Source of the DNA: Actinomyces glycerinitolerans
GTDB taxonomy: Bacteria > Actinomycetota > Actinomycetes > Actinomycetales > Actinomycetaceae
Reading direction: 5' to 3'
Assembly: GCF_900098745.1 (NCBI RefSeq)
Contig: NZ_FQTT01000001.1
Coordinates: forward strand, 687,862-751,861
DNA length: 64,000 nucleotides
Each line of letters begins with the position of its first letter. Position 1 is the stretch's first letter. This document shows, one piece after another, positions 51,639-59,821 of this stretch. The notes beneath the pieces were generated by a model, which ran no database searches, was not told the origin of the DNA, and was given only the letters and a program-made list of their open reading frames with translations. A program made the position numbers and the translations under genes.

Positions 51639-51980
51639 GAGTCTCTCCCTCGAGAATCAGAACGGCCCCACCTTTAGGTAACCGCCACGTTTGCGCACGC
51701 CCGGCGTTCACCCCTAGCAGGACGAACTTCACGCGCCGGTTATGCGCTCGTACAACTAGATTGTGAACGTTCACATGCGGCCTGTCAAACCTTCGGCCGT
51801 CCCGTTATGAAGTTGTTGTTTTTGACTTCGCCGGCGGCACCCCGGCGCGCCCAGACCCGACACTTTCGTGTAGGACGACGGGGCGCGGAGGTATGGGCTA
51901 CACCATCAAGAACCAGCGGACCTCGCCCAGTCCCCCGCCCCGACCCACGACACACGTCACGATGGCGTCCGCACGTCCGG
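51639..51980. other. 342-bp promoter region between the YtfQ-type and GH43 genes
   Basis: No gene. It carries the operator TGTGAACGTTCACA (51762-51775) and a half-site GTTTGCGCA (51689-51697), both upstream of the YtfQ-type operon. The stretch 51800-51980 lies past the GH43 stop and shows no clear terminator or repeat. Confidence 0.7.
51762..51775. promoter_or_regulatory. Perfect 14-bp palindrome, operator of the YtfQ-type operon
   Basis: TGTGAACGTTCACA is a perfect palindrome of LacI-operator type, 124 bases upstream of the binding-protein start. Its 12-base core GTGAACGTTCAC recurs before the GH43 gene at 58281. No adjacent regulator gene exists; the partial LacI at 1-664 or an outside protein may bind. 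Confidence 0.7.
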
Positions 51981-54900
51981 CTACCGAGGATCCGGGTGTG
52001 AGTACAGCCCGCGCTTGCTGTTACGAAGTGCTACCAAGACACACCCGCCGCCCACGAACGCTACCGATATCAGCAATCCCGTCAGTCCGGTGCCGGTTTT
52101 GGGAAGACTCCCGCGCCCACCGGATCCGGCATTGTCGTCTCGCCGTATTGGAGCCGCCGTCGTGCTGTTAACAGAGGCCGGGTTCTGAGAAGGGGGCGCT
52201 GATGTTGGCACGGGGGCGGCAGCTGCAGCCGACTCCTGCGCCCGCGTCATTGGGGTTCCGGTCGCGGCCTGGGCCGGGGTCGGCGATTCACCGCTCGCCG
52301 CCCGCGTTGGTGATGGCGTAGGTACCGGTGACGGTTCTGAGTCGGGTTCATTGACGGGCAGGACGGTGACCACGGCTTCAACGGGTTCACGGGTGTCGTT
52401 AGCCGCAGTTCCCCGGACGCGTATCTGCCCGGGGATTGCCAGTGACTCGGCTGTGATCGGCGCCCAGGTCACGCCAGCCTCCTGGACGGATCCGTCGGCC
52501 ATGGTCAACTCCACGGTGCTCGGCAGCGATGGTTGAATGTTCAGCGTCGTGGTAACGGACACCTGTTCGACGGCACTGACCGCGATATCGGGTTGAAGCG
52601 CCAGTAGTACTGTTTGATACTCCGCCCGGGTGACCGGAATGACCGTGCCGTGGCGTGGCCGGCCGCCGTCCGCGTTCTGCGGCAGGTTGCTGGATAGCTT
52701 CGCCGCGGCGGAGTACCAGTCGGCCGCCGAGGTGTCGGCGAGGGGCTTGTCAGTGGCGAAGGGCACGTAATGGTTTGGGCCCCCATGATAGTCGGGCTGG
52801 TCGATGAACAGGTACCAGGCGGCACCATTGATGTCGTCAGCATTCGCCTTGAAGATCGACGGCCCCTCGCCGTGGACGAAGGTGTTCGTCCCCACACCGT
52901 TGGGCAGCCCTGCCGCGATTCGTTCGGTAATGAGTGTCCACTGGTCGGGAGCCCCCTCGGCACCGGGAAGGTCCCCGGACACCGTGGATGTCAGGACCGT
53001 AGATTTTTCCTCGCGAAGAGTCATATCGCCCTCATCCTTGTAGACCCGGTAGTAGACGCCGTCCTCTTCGGCGACGGTTACGTCAATGGTGCCCAGGCCG
53101 TCCGTTCCCGACTTGCGCACCGAGTCGATCCATACACGTGGCTCAGAGAAGGTGACGAAGTCGTCCGTTGTCACATACATCATGCGGTTGTAGGTGAGGC
53201 TGGTTCGATCCGCGGAGTCGACGGTGTCATACAGATTGGAGGCCCAGTACACGACGTACTTGCCCAGTTCGGCGTCCCAGTAGGCCTCCGGCGCCCAGGT
53301 GTTGCCGGCGTAGTCGCTGGAGACCTTGACGTGCCGCTGCTCGGACCAGCTGACGAGGTCGGTTGACTCCCAGATCTCGAGGTACTTCGAGCCGGTGCGC
53401 TGGGCGGTGGTGAATCCGCCGGGCAGGCCCGCAACTTTAAGATCGGTGGCAAGCATGTAGAAGCGATCGCCGTCGTGGGAGCGGATGATGAACGGGTCGC
53501 GCAGGCCTCCGGTGCCCTCGGTGGACTCGATGAGCGGATTACCGTCGTTGAGGGTGTTCCAGGCGAGCGCGTCGTTGCCCTTGGAGGCGGCAATGGAGAT
53601 CTTCTCCGCGCCCTGTCCCTCACCTGTGAAGAAGGCCCACACGTATGCCTCCTCGGCCTGCACGGACGGCATCGGTTGGACGGTGACAGCAATGTCCTTC
53701 GTCTGGGCGACGTCGCCGCTGGTCACCGTGGCGCTCAGAACCACGATGGTCGGATCGGAGCCGGCGGACGGGCGCTTGATCACGTAGGTGGCCGACCCGT
53801 CGCGGACACCGGCGATCAGTCGCGGATCGGCGGCGCCGGGCTCAATCACCTCCCAGGCGATCGCCGAGCCTGCGGCGCCGACGGTGGGAACTGAGAAGTT
53901 CGAGCGCATGTCGTCGGCGTTGTGGATCACCAGTGCGTCGGCGTCTGCCGACACCTTGGCAGTATCAGTCTGGTCGGCCGATACCTTGACGGTATAGGTG
54001 CGCACCGCTGGATCCGCGCCGGGGAACGAGTAGGTGGCGGTCAGAGTCACCGCCGCATCACCCTCCTCGGCGCGCGGCCGAGAGACGGAGGCTACACCAT
54101 CGCCGTCCACATTGATCACCCCGGGCTCCGAGGATGACCAGGAGATCCCGACCGGCCCAGAGGTGACCGGGACAGTGAAGGTCTCCACTGCCTCAGCGGG
54201 GACCTTGGCAGCAACGACGGCCAATGCGGACTCGATCGCGGCAGGGGCGAGGACCTCTGCGCGCTCAGCCGCTTGGTCGGCATAAAGCTCGGACACCTGC
54301 TGGTCGGTGAGCGCCTCGTGGTAGACCGCATAGTCGTCAACCGTCCCCTTGAAGAACCGATCAGGATAGGGCGACTTACCAATGAATGCGACGAGATCGC
54401 CGAAGTCGGTCAGGTCGGTGGCGATCGCGTGCGAGGAGATTTTGACGCCATCTAGGTAGAAGCTCATCGTGCCGGTGGCGCCGCTGATGACGGTCGTGTA
54501 CAGCGACAGGGATGAGCGGGCCGGGGCCTGCGTCGAGCCGATCTCGGTGTTCCAGGTCTCCGCGGCCGGGTTTGCGGCCGTGGCAGAAGTGATGACGGAC
54601 TTGACGGCGCCCGAGGGGTTGGCAGGATTGAGCAGCCAATAGCCCTTGGTGCGGTCGGCGTTGCCCACGTAGGCGCCGGCATAGTTGTCGCTGCCGGTGG
54701 CGTTGGTCATCCAGATGGAGATGGTGACGGCTTCCTGTCCTGCATATGCGGCGCCCGGGATACTCACGAAGGCGGCGCCCGAGCCGTTCGCGCCTCCGGG
54801 CAGTGAGATCGAGCCTTCGGCGAAGGCGGCGCCCTTACCGGAGACCGTGGCCGCCAGACCGCTGCCCGCCGCGTCGGCGACCGTACCGTCAGCGGCGGCA

Positions 54901-55055
54901 GAGTCGAAGGTGTAATGAACGTAGGGGTCTGGCAGCTCGGCGGCGAAAGCCACTGCGGGGGCCAGGGGCGCGGCAAGCAACGCGGCCGCTGCGGCACGGC
55001 CGAGTCCGGCGCGTATGCGCCGCGCCCGTCTGCGGTCCGGGATCGTTAGGGGCAT
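51981..55055 (-). CDS. Cell-wall-anchored GH43 enzyme with LamG-like domain (LPKTG)
   Basis: A 1024-residue secreted enzyme. Signal peptide about residues 1-39 (AAPLAPAVAFAAE). A LamG/concanavalin-like domain covers about 45-260, with VHYTFDSAAADGTVADAAGSG-type opening text. Two bacterial Ig-like repeats follow (about 275-465). The five-bladed GH43-type catalytic domain is about 470-850: GGLRDPFIIRSHDG contains a likely catalytic aspartate D520, and LEIWESTDLVSWSEQ and TWAPEAYWDAELGKYVVYW are typical. An Ig-like domain and Pro/Thr/Ser-rich linker lead to LPKTG, a hydrophobic segment and a basic tail. Relatives act as arabinofuranosidases on arabinogalactan or arabinan. AAGGAACC precedes the ATG. 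It lies 106 bases after a related gene. Confidence 0.85.
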   Translation of the reverse strand: MPLTIPDRRRARRIRAGLGRAAAAALLAAPLAPAVAFAAELPDPYVHYTFDSAAADGTVADAAGSGLAATVSGKGAAFAEGSISLPGGANGSGAAFVSIPGAAYAGQEAVTISIWMTNATGSDNYAGAYVGNADRTKGYWLLNPANPSGAVKSVITSATAANPAAETWNTEIGSTQAPARSSLSLYTTVISGATGTMSFYLDGVKISSHAIATDLTDFGDLVAFIGKSPYPDRFFKGTVDDYAVYHEALTDQQVSELYADQAAERAEVLAPAAIESALAVVAAKVPAEAVETFTVPVTSGPVGISWSSSEPGVINVDGDGVASVSRPRAEEGDAAVTLTATYSFPGADPAVRTYTVKVSADQTDTAKVSADADALVIHNADDMRSNFSVPTVGAAGSAIAWEVIEPGAADPRLIAGVRDGSATYVIKRPSAGSDPTIVVLSATVTSGDVAQTKDIAVTVQPMPSVQAEEAYVWAFFTGEGQGAEKISIAASKGNDALAWNTLNDGNPLIESTEGTGGLRDPFIIRSHDGDRFYMLATDLKVAGLPGGFTTAQRTGSKYLEIWESTDLVSWSEQRHVKVSSDYAGNTWAPEAYWDAELGKYVVYWASNLYDTVDSADRTSLTYNRMMYVTTDDFVTFSEPRVWIDSVRKSGTDGLGTIDVTVAEEDGVYYRVYKDEGDMTLREEKSTVLTSTVSGDLPGAEGAPDQWTLITERIAAGLPNGVGTNTFVHGEGPSIFKANADDINGAAWYLFIDQPDYHGGPNHYVPFATDKPLADTSAADWYSAAAKLSSNLPQNADGGRPRHGTVIPVTRAEYQTVLLALQPDIAVSAVEQVSVTTTLNIQPSLPSTVELTMADGSVQEAGVTWAPITAESLAIPGQIRVRGTAANDTREPVEAVVTVLPVNEPDSEPSPVPTPSPTRAASGESPTPAQAATGTPMTRAQESAAAAAPVPTSAPPSQNPASVNSTTAAPIRRDDNAGSGGRGSLPKTGTGLTGLLISVAFVGGGCVLVALRNSKRGLYSHPDPR

Positions 55056-55161
55056 TTGAGGTTCCTTCTACTGCGGGGGCGGTCTCGCCCACGTGGTCGC
55101 ATCGGTTGACGGGGCTGGGGTGAGGGGGGCGAGGCACGGCTGCGCCCCGCCCCCGGTGGGC

Positions 55162-58100
55162 TCAGGCGCGACGACGGCGCACGCTCACTGCGCCCGCACC
55201 GATGAGCACCAGGCCGCCACTGAGCAAGGCGAGGTCCGTGTTTGCGCCCGTACGAGCTAGGGAAGCGCCGGGCCGGCCCGGTTCCGCCTTCCCACTGCGC
55301 GACACCCTCTCGGCGACAGCGACCTCGGCCGGGGCGTTTGTGGAGGCGCTCGTGACGGGACCGTCACCCGGTTGGCCGCTACCACTTGCAGGAGCAGGGG
55401 ATGGAGTGGCGGTCGGAGTCGTCGGCTCCACCGCGGTGGGCTCCGCCGTCGGCTCAGCGGTCGGTTCGGCTGTGGGTTCGTCGGCGGGAACGGCGACAGC
55501 GCCCTGTGAAGCGTTGACCAGGTTGTCGCGATAGCCGTCGTAGTGAGCGATGAGCGTGCCCGCAAGTCCCCCGGGCAGGGCGACGTCGGCCCGCCCATCG
55601 GTCAGAGCGACGGCCTGGCTCCAGTCGCCCAGCGTGAAGGTGACCGTACCGACGACGTCGCCGGAGTCGGCGGCGGTCACGGTAGCGGTGGCTCGTCGCC
55701 CGTCCAGAACGACTTCCGTGACGGAGTCGACGGCGTGTATTCCGCTCCAGGATTCCATTGCGTCCAGGATCGTCTGGGGAACGTTGACGAATGCGCCGTG
55801 ACGCGGGCTGGAAGGCAAGCCCGTCTGTGCGTGGGGTGTCCAGCCGACCGTCTTGGACAGCCGGGAATCCATCGTCGAGGCGGCAATGGCGGTACCGGTT
55901 GTCACGAAGGGGACGTAACCGCCGTTGCCGTAGTTGTCGACGAGGAAGACGTAGCCGTCGCCCGTGTTGTTCGGGTCACCCTCGTTGAGCTTGACGATCT
56001 CCGGGCCCTCGCCCGCCTGACCGGTGAGCGGCGTGGTCATTGCGGTATCGACCAGCTGCCAACCGGTGGCCGGATCCGTGCCTGCAGAGGACTGGGTGGT
56101 GACCGAGGTCAGGACCCGGGACCGTTCCAAGAAGATGTCCTTGCCACGCTCCAGCCCATCGGCAGAACCGCCGTCCTCGTTCTTGGTGAAGCGGTAGTAG
56201 TAATCACCGATCTTCGTAACGGTTGAGTCGATACGGGCGTAACCCGTGTCCTGCCACACCTGCGGAGGGTAGGTGAAGGTATCGAAGTCGCGGGTCAGTA
56301 CGTAGAACATGCGGGCGTGAGCGCCGGTAGAGGTGGTCATGTGGTCAACGTCGTCGTACAGGCGTGAGGCGAAGAAGACCACGTAGGACTGCAACGCATC
56401 GTCCCAGTAGACCTCAGGAGCCCAGGTCATGCCGGCCTCGGGCTGGTTGACCACAATGCCGGTATCGCCGTCATCCGCGTTGGTGCGCGTCCAGTTGACC
56501 AGGTCGGCGGACTCCCAGGCCTCAATCTTCAGCGAGCCCTTGGATTGGGCATCACCCCAGGAGGTGCCGCAGCCGATGCACAGATCGGTGGCGAGCATGT
56601 AGTACTTGTCGCCGTTTACCGAGCGCAGGATGTATGGATCTCGCAGGCCTTGCGTGTCGGTCTGCGACGCGACCGTCGGCTGGCCGCCGTTCGCCGGCGT
56701 GAAGGTGAAGAAGTCGTTTGTCGTCGTGTAGTCCTGGTATATCCGCTCGTTGCTGTCCGACTTGAAGTAGGCGGCTGCGTAGCCGACGTCGGGCGCACTG
56801 CGGCCCAGCTCAGCGACGGTCACGTCAAAGGTGCGCGTGGCGCTCTGCCCGCCCAGCGTGGCGGTGGCGGTCAGGACGACCTGTTTGTCCCCGGAGCCGT
56901 AGGCGGGCCGACTGACGATGCCGGCGCCTTCGAAGGGATCGGCAGAGCCGACGTCAGGAGCGGCATAGGCCGAGTCGGTCTCACTGATCACGGAGGGGTC
57001 GGAGGAGGTCCACGTGATCTGCGAGCCGTATCGGGCGCCTTCAGCAACCAGAGGCAGATTCTCGTAGGTGACCGACTCCAGCTTGATTGCTTCCAGTTCT
57101 GCGGCAAGGTGTGAGGCAACCTCGTCATCGGATATGGCCTTGACGGTGACTTCGAAGACGTAGGTCCGCCCCGCGGGGTCCGTTGCGGTCAGGGTGGACT
57201 GGCGATCCTGCGCGCCACGGGCGATCGTGCCATCCGCCGCGACGACGGCGGGATCAGACGAGGCCCAGGTCAGTACTGTGCCGCTGACAGCGGTGGGTGG
57301 AGTCAGGTTTTCCCTCACGTCTTCAAGGGAGGTGTTGGCGGCGAGGAGACGGAGCTCGATCTGCTCGGCAACGATGGCTTGGAAGACAGCCGCTCGCTCT
57401 GCGGCGGTCGGGACTGAAGCGGCAACCTCGGTGGGGGTGAGGGCATCGTCCCACAGCTTCATGTCCGTAACCGTTGCCTTAAGCAGGGCATCCGGCTCGT
57501 AGAGCGAGCGGCCGATGTAGCCCAGGACGTCGCCCTTGACGATGTCGCTCATTGATTTGCCGTGCTGGAGCTGGGATTCCTGGACGCCGTCGACATACAG
57601 GGTGATGGTGTCGCCCGAGGAAACCAGCGTGATCGTGGAAACGGCATCGGAGGCGAGACGTCCACCGGCGGGCACACGCTCCTCGCCATTGCCGCCGTCA
57701 GTCTTGACACGGATGCCGGATAGGATCCCGCCCTCACGCTCGCCGGAGGCGGGGTTGACAAAGACATGGTTCCCCAGTTGATTCGTGTTCCACGAGCCGA
57801 TGCCGTCGCCGATGACCCAGCCGAACTGGTTGGCGACGGCTGCATTCGTCAAAGACATCTCTACGGTGAATTCGTTGTCGGTACCGGTTACAGCTCCTGC
57901 CGGCATGGTCGCATAGCCATTGCCATCGAAGACGAGGGACTCGTCGGCCGCATACACCTTGAAGTCCGAATCGTCTAGGCCCGTGAGCCGGGCGTCGCGA
58001 CCATTGCCGGAGACGTCGATTAGTACGGAACCCGAGTGCGACATATCGTAGTGAGCCGTCGGGGCGGGAACCCCGTTGGCGGCCACTGCGGCAGGAACCG

Positions 58101-58179
58101 GGAGTGCCATACCGGCGGTCAGTAGAGCGGCACTCAGAACTCCAACCGCTGTGGTTGCGTGCTTAGCTTTCACGGACAC
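55162..58179 (-). CDS. Cell-wall-anchored GH43 enzyme with LamG-like domain (LARTG)
   Basis: A 1005-residue paralogue of the downstream GH43 protein with the same plan: signal peptide (about 1-34), LamG-like domain (about 40-265), Ig-like repeats (about 270-470), GH43-type catalytic domain (about 475-880), a beta domain, a linker and a sorting signal. The catalytic-type aspartate is D514 in GLRDPYILRSVNG. LKIEAWESADLVNWTR and MTWAPEVYWDDALQSYVVFF follow. The linker has EPTAEPTAEPTAEPTA repeats. The sorting motif is LARTG, not LPxTG. The start is GTG at 58179 behind GGGAGGAAC. It probably heads a two-gene transcript. Two different operator motifs lie upstream (58281 and 58317). Confidence 0.85.
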   Translation of the reverse strand: MSVKAKHATTAVGVLSAALLTAGMALPVPAAVAANGVPAPTAHYDMSHSGSVLIDVSGNGRDARLTGLDDSDFKVYAADESLVFDGNGYATMPAGAVTGTDNEFTVEMSLTNAAVANQFGWVIGDGIGSWNTNQLGNHVFVNPASGEREGGILSGIRVKTDGGNGEERVPAGGRLASDAVSTITLVSSGDTITLYVDGVQESQLQHGKSMSDIVKGDVLGYIGRSLYEPDALLKATVTDMKLWDDALTPTEVAASVPTAAERAAVFQAIVAEQIELRLLAANTSLEDVRENLTPPTAVSGTVLTWASSDPAVVAADGTIARGAQDRQSTLTATDPAGRTYVFEVTVKAISDDEVASHLAAELEAIKLESVTYENLPLVAEGARYGSQITWTSSDPSVISETDSAYAAPDVGSADPFEGAGIVSRPAYGSGDKQVVLTATATLGGQSATRTFDVTVAELGRSAPDVGYAAAYFKSDSNERIYQDYTTTNDFFTFTPANGGQPTVASQTDTQGLRDPYILRSVNGDKYYMLATDLCIGCGTSWGDAQSKGSLKIEAWESADLVNWTRTNADDGDTGIVVNQPEAGMTWAPEVYWDDALQSYVVFFASRLYDDVDHMTTSTGAHARMFYVLTRDFDTFTYPPQVWQDTGYARIDSTVTKIGDYYYRFTKNEDGGSADGLERGKDIFLERSRVLTSVTTQSSAGTDPATGWQLVDTAMTTPLTGQAGEGPEIVKLNEGDPNNTGDGYVFLVDNYGNGGYVPFVTTGTAIAASTMDSRLSKTVGWTPHAQTGLPSSPRHGAFVNVPQTILDAMESWSGIHAVDSVTEVVLDGRRATATVTAADSGDVVGTVTFTLGDWSQAVALTDGRADVALPGGLAGTLIAHYDGYRDNLVNASQGAVAVPADEPTAEPTAEPTAEPTAVEPTTPTATPSPAPASGSGQPGDGPVTSASTNAPAEVAVAERVSRSGKAEPGRPGASLARTGANTDLALLSGGLVLIGAGAVSVRRRRA

Positions 58180-58280
58180 GTTCCTCCCTTGGAAGGTGCA
58201 CCAGCCGGGCGCCGTCGGCGCGAGAGCGGATGGACGGCGTCAAGCAGACTGTGATTGTCGCGGCCCAGGCCCACGCCAAT

Positions 58281-58292
58281 GTGAACGTTCAC
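58281..58292. promoter_or_regulatory. Perfect 12-bp palindrome upstream of the GH43 pair
   Basis: GTGAACGTTCAC is the same core as the operator at 51762-51775. It lies 101 bases before the GH43 GTG start. This ties the GH43 genes and the YtfQ-type importer to one regulator. Confidence 0.7.
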
Positions 58293-58316
58293 GAACCGCA
58301 CGTGCAGCATAGGCGA

Positions 58317-58330
58317 TGTTTGCGCTAACA
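58317..58330. promoter_or_regulatory. Second operator-like site upstream of the GH43 pair
   Basis: TGTTTGCGCTAACA is a near-palindrome matching the GH30 site (42032) and the sites at 40821/40854. It suggests that the LacI protein at 40946 also acts here. Confidence 0.6.
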
Positions 58331-58496
58331 GCAAGGCTTCATACGGGCTCTTCACACGTCCGCTGCGACCCCGTCTCCTTCCGCTCGCCTCTCGACACAC
58401 AGAACCACCGTCGCACATGCTCGGGAAGTTGGAAGGGCTCGTAGCCCCCATCCGGTCCACACTCCACGCAACTCCACGCGGCCGCGCGCATACACG

Positions 58497-58535
58497 AGGA
58501 GTGGCCGACAGCCGCTCCGGCTGCCGGCCACTCCT
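58497..58535 (-). terminator. Terminator of the ChvE/GguAB-type operon
   Basis: AGGAGTGGCCG (58497-58507) pairs with CGGCCACTCCT (58525-58535), and CAGCCG (58509-58514) with CGGCTG (58518-58523), leaving one mismatch and a 3-base loop. It lies 29 bases past the permease stop. Confidence 0.8.
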
Positions 58536-58564
58536 GTCGTCTCGACGGCGAGTGCGGAACCGCG

Positions 58565-59821
58565 TCACACGGCGCTGCGGCGTTTGCCGGCGATGTCCAC
58601 GGCTACGGCAAGCACCAGCACCAGACCCTTGATGGCCTGCTGCCAGGCGGAGTCCACGGCCATGATTGACAGCCCCATGTTGAGCACACCCATGATCAGT
58701 GCACCGATGATGGCGCCGGACACCCGACCCACGCCGCCGGAGACGGCGGCGCCGCCGATGTAGGCCGCCGCGATGGCGTCCATCTCGTACAGGTTGCCGG
58801 CGGTAGAAACCGCGGCCCCGGCGCGCGAGGTGGTCACGATTGCCGCCAACGAGGCCAGGAAGCCCATGTTGACGAACACCATGAAGTCCACCCGCTTGAC
58901 GTTAACGCCGGACAGGCGGGCGGCCTTGAGGTTGCCGCCGACCGCGTAGATGTGTCGCCCGAACACGGTCTTGTTCATGACGAAGGAGTAGATGAGGATC
59001 ACCGCGCCGACGATCACCAGCACGATCGGCGTGCCGCCTGCCGAGTAGGCGAGCAACATTGTGAAGAAGCCGATGGCGGCGGCGAAGACCACCAGTCGCA
59101 GGGCGACTACACCAACGGAGTCCACCGCCCGGCCCGCGGCACGGTTGCGGCGGCGGGCACGTAGCTGCGTGAACACCAGCCCGGCAATGGCGACCGCGCC
59201 GATCAGGATGGTGACGCCGTCGTAGTTCTTGAAGTACCCCAGCCAGGCCGGCAGCGAGCCGTTGGCGATGGACACGAAGCTGGGCGGCAGTCCGGAGACG
59301 GTGCGCTGGACCAGCACCACCGTCAGCCCACGGAAGATGAGCATGCTGCCGAGGGTCACGATGAAGGCGGGGATCTCCATGACCGCCACCCAGAAGCCCT
59401 GCCAGCAGCCAATGAGCAGACCGATCACGATCGCCACCAGCACGGCCACCGGCCACGGCACCCCGGAGTTGACCACCAGCAGGCCGATGACACCGCCCAC
59501 GAATCCGACAATCGAGCCGACCGACAGGTCGATGTGCCGGGCGATGATGATCATGACCATGCCGACCGCCAGGATCATCACGTAGGCGTTCTGCTGGATG
59601 AGGCTGGCGACATTGTTGGGCGCCAGCAGCAGCCCACCGGTGAGGATCTGGAAGAAGATGATGATCGCCACCAGCGCGGCCAGGATTCCGTACTGGCGGA
59701 GATTGCGGCCGAGGGACTCGCGCAGCTTGGCCCCGGCACCGGGGACATTCTCGCCACGCCCCGAGGCGCGCTCGACCTTGCTTTCCGACGTCGTGATGTC
59801 GGCTGAATTCGGCTGGCTCAC
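58565..59821 (-). CDS. gguB: Multiple-sugar ABC importer permease (GguB/XylH-like)
   Basis: A 418-residue permease of the RbsC family, longer than usual and with about eleven or more hydrophobic segments as in XylH/GguB. The first 40 residues are polar. VMIIIARHIDLSVGSIVGFV and MEIPAFIVTLGSMLIFRGLT are typical, and YEMDAIAAAYIGGAAVSGGVG is near the C-terminus. The start is a GTG at 59821 that overlaps the ATPase stop as GTGA; a longer frame to 59977 is an Arg/Pro-rich shadow over the ATPase gene. Confidence 0.9.
   Translation of the reverse strand: MSQPNSADITTSESKVERASGRGENVPGAGAKLRESLGRNLRQYGILAALVAIIIFFQILTGGLLLAPNNVASLIQQNAYVMILAVGMVMIIIARHIDLSVGSIVGFVGGVIGLLVVNSGVPWPVAVLVAIVIGLLIGCWQGFWVAVMEIPAFIVTLGSMLIFRGLTVVLVQRTVSGLPPSFVSIANGSLPAWLGYFKNYDGVTILIGAVAIAGLVFTQLRARRRNRAAGRAVDSVGVVALRLVVFAAAIGFFTMLLAYSAGGTPIVLVIVGAVILIYSFVMNKTVFGRHIYAVGGNLKAARLSGVNVKRVDFMVFVNMGFLASLAAIVTTSRAGAAVSTAGNLYEMDAIAAAYIGGAAVSGGVGRVSGAIIGALIMGVLNMGLSIMAVDSAWQQAIKGLVLVLAVAVDIAGKRRSAV

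Larger units (their letters stand above)
58180..58564. other. 385-bp region: GH43 promoter plus ChvE-operon terminator
   Basis: No gene. From right to left it holds the terminator of the ChvE/GguAB-type operon (58497-58535), an unremarkable stretch with two near copies of ACTCCACGC (58460-58480), and the paired operators of the GH43 gene (58281-58330). Confidence 0.7.
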
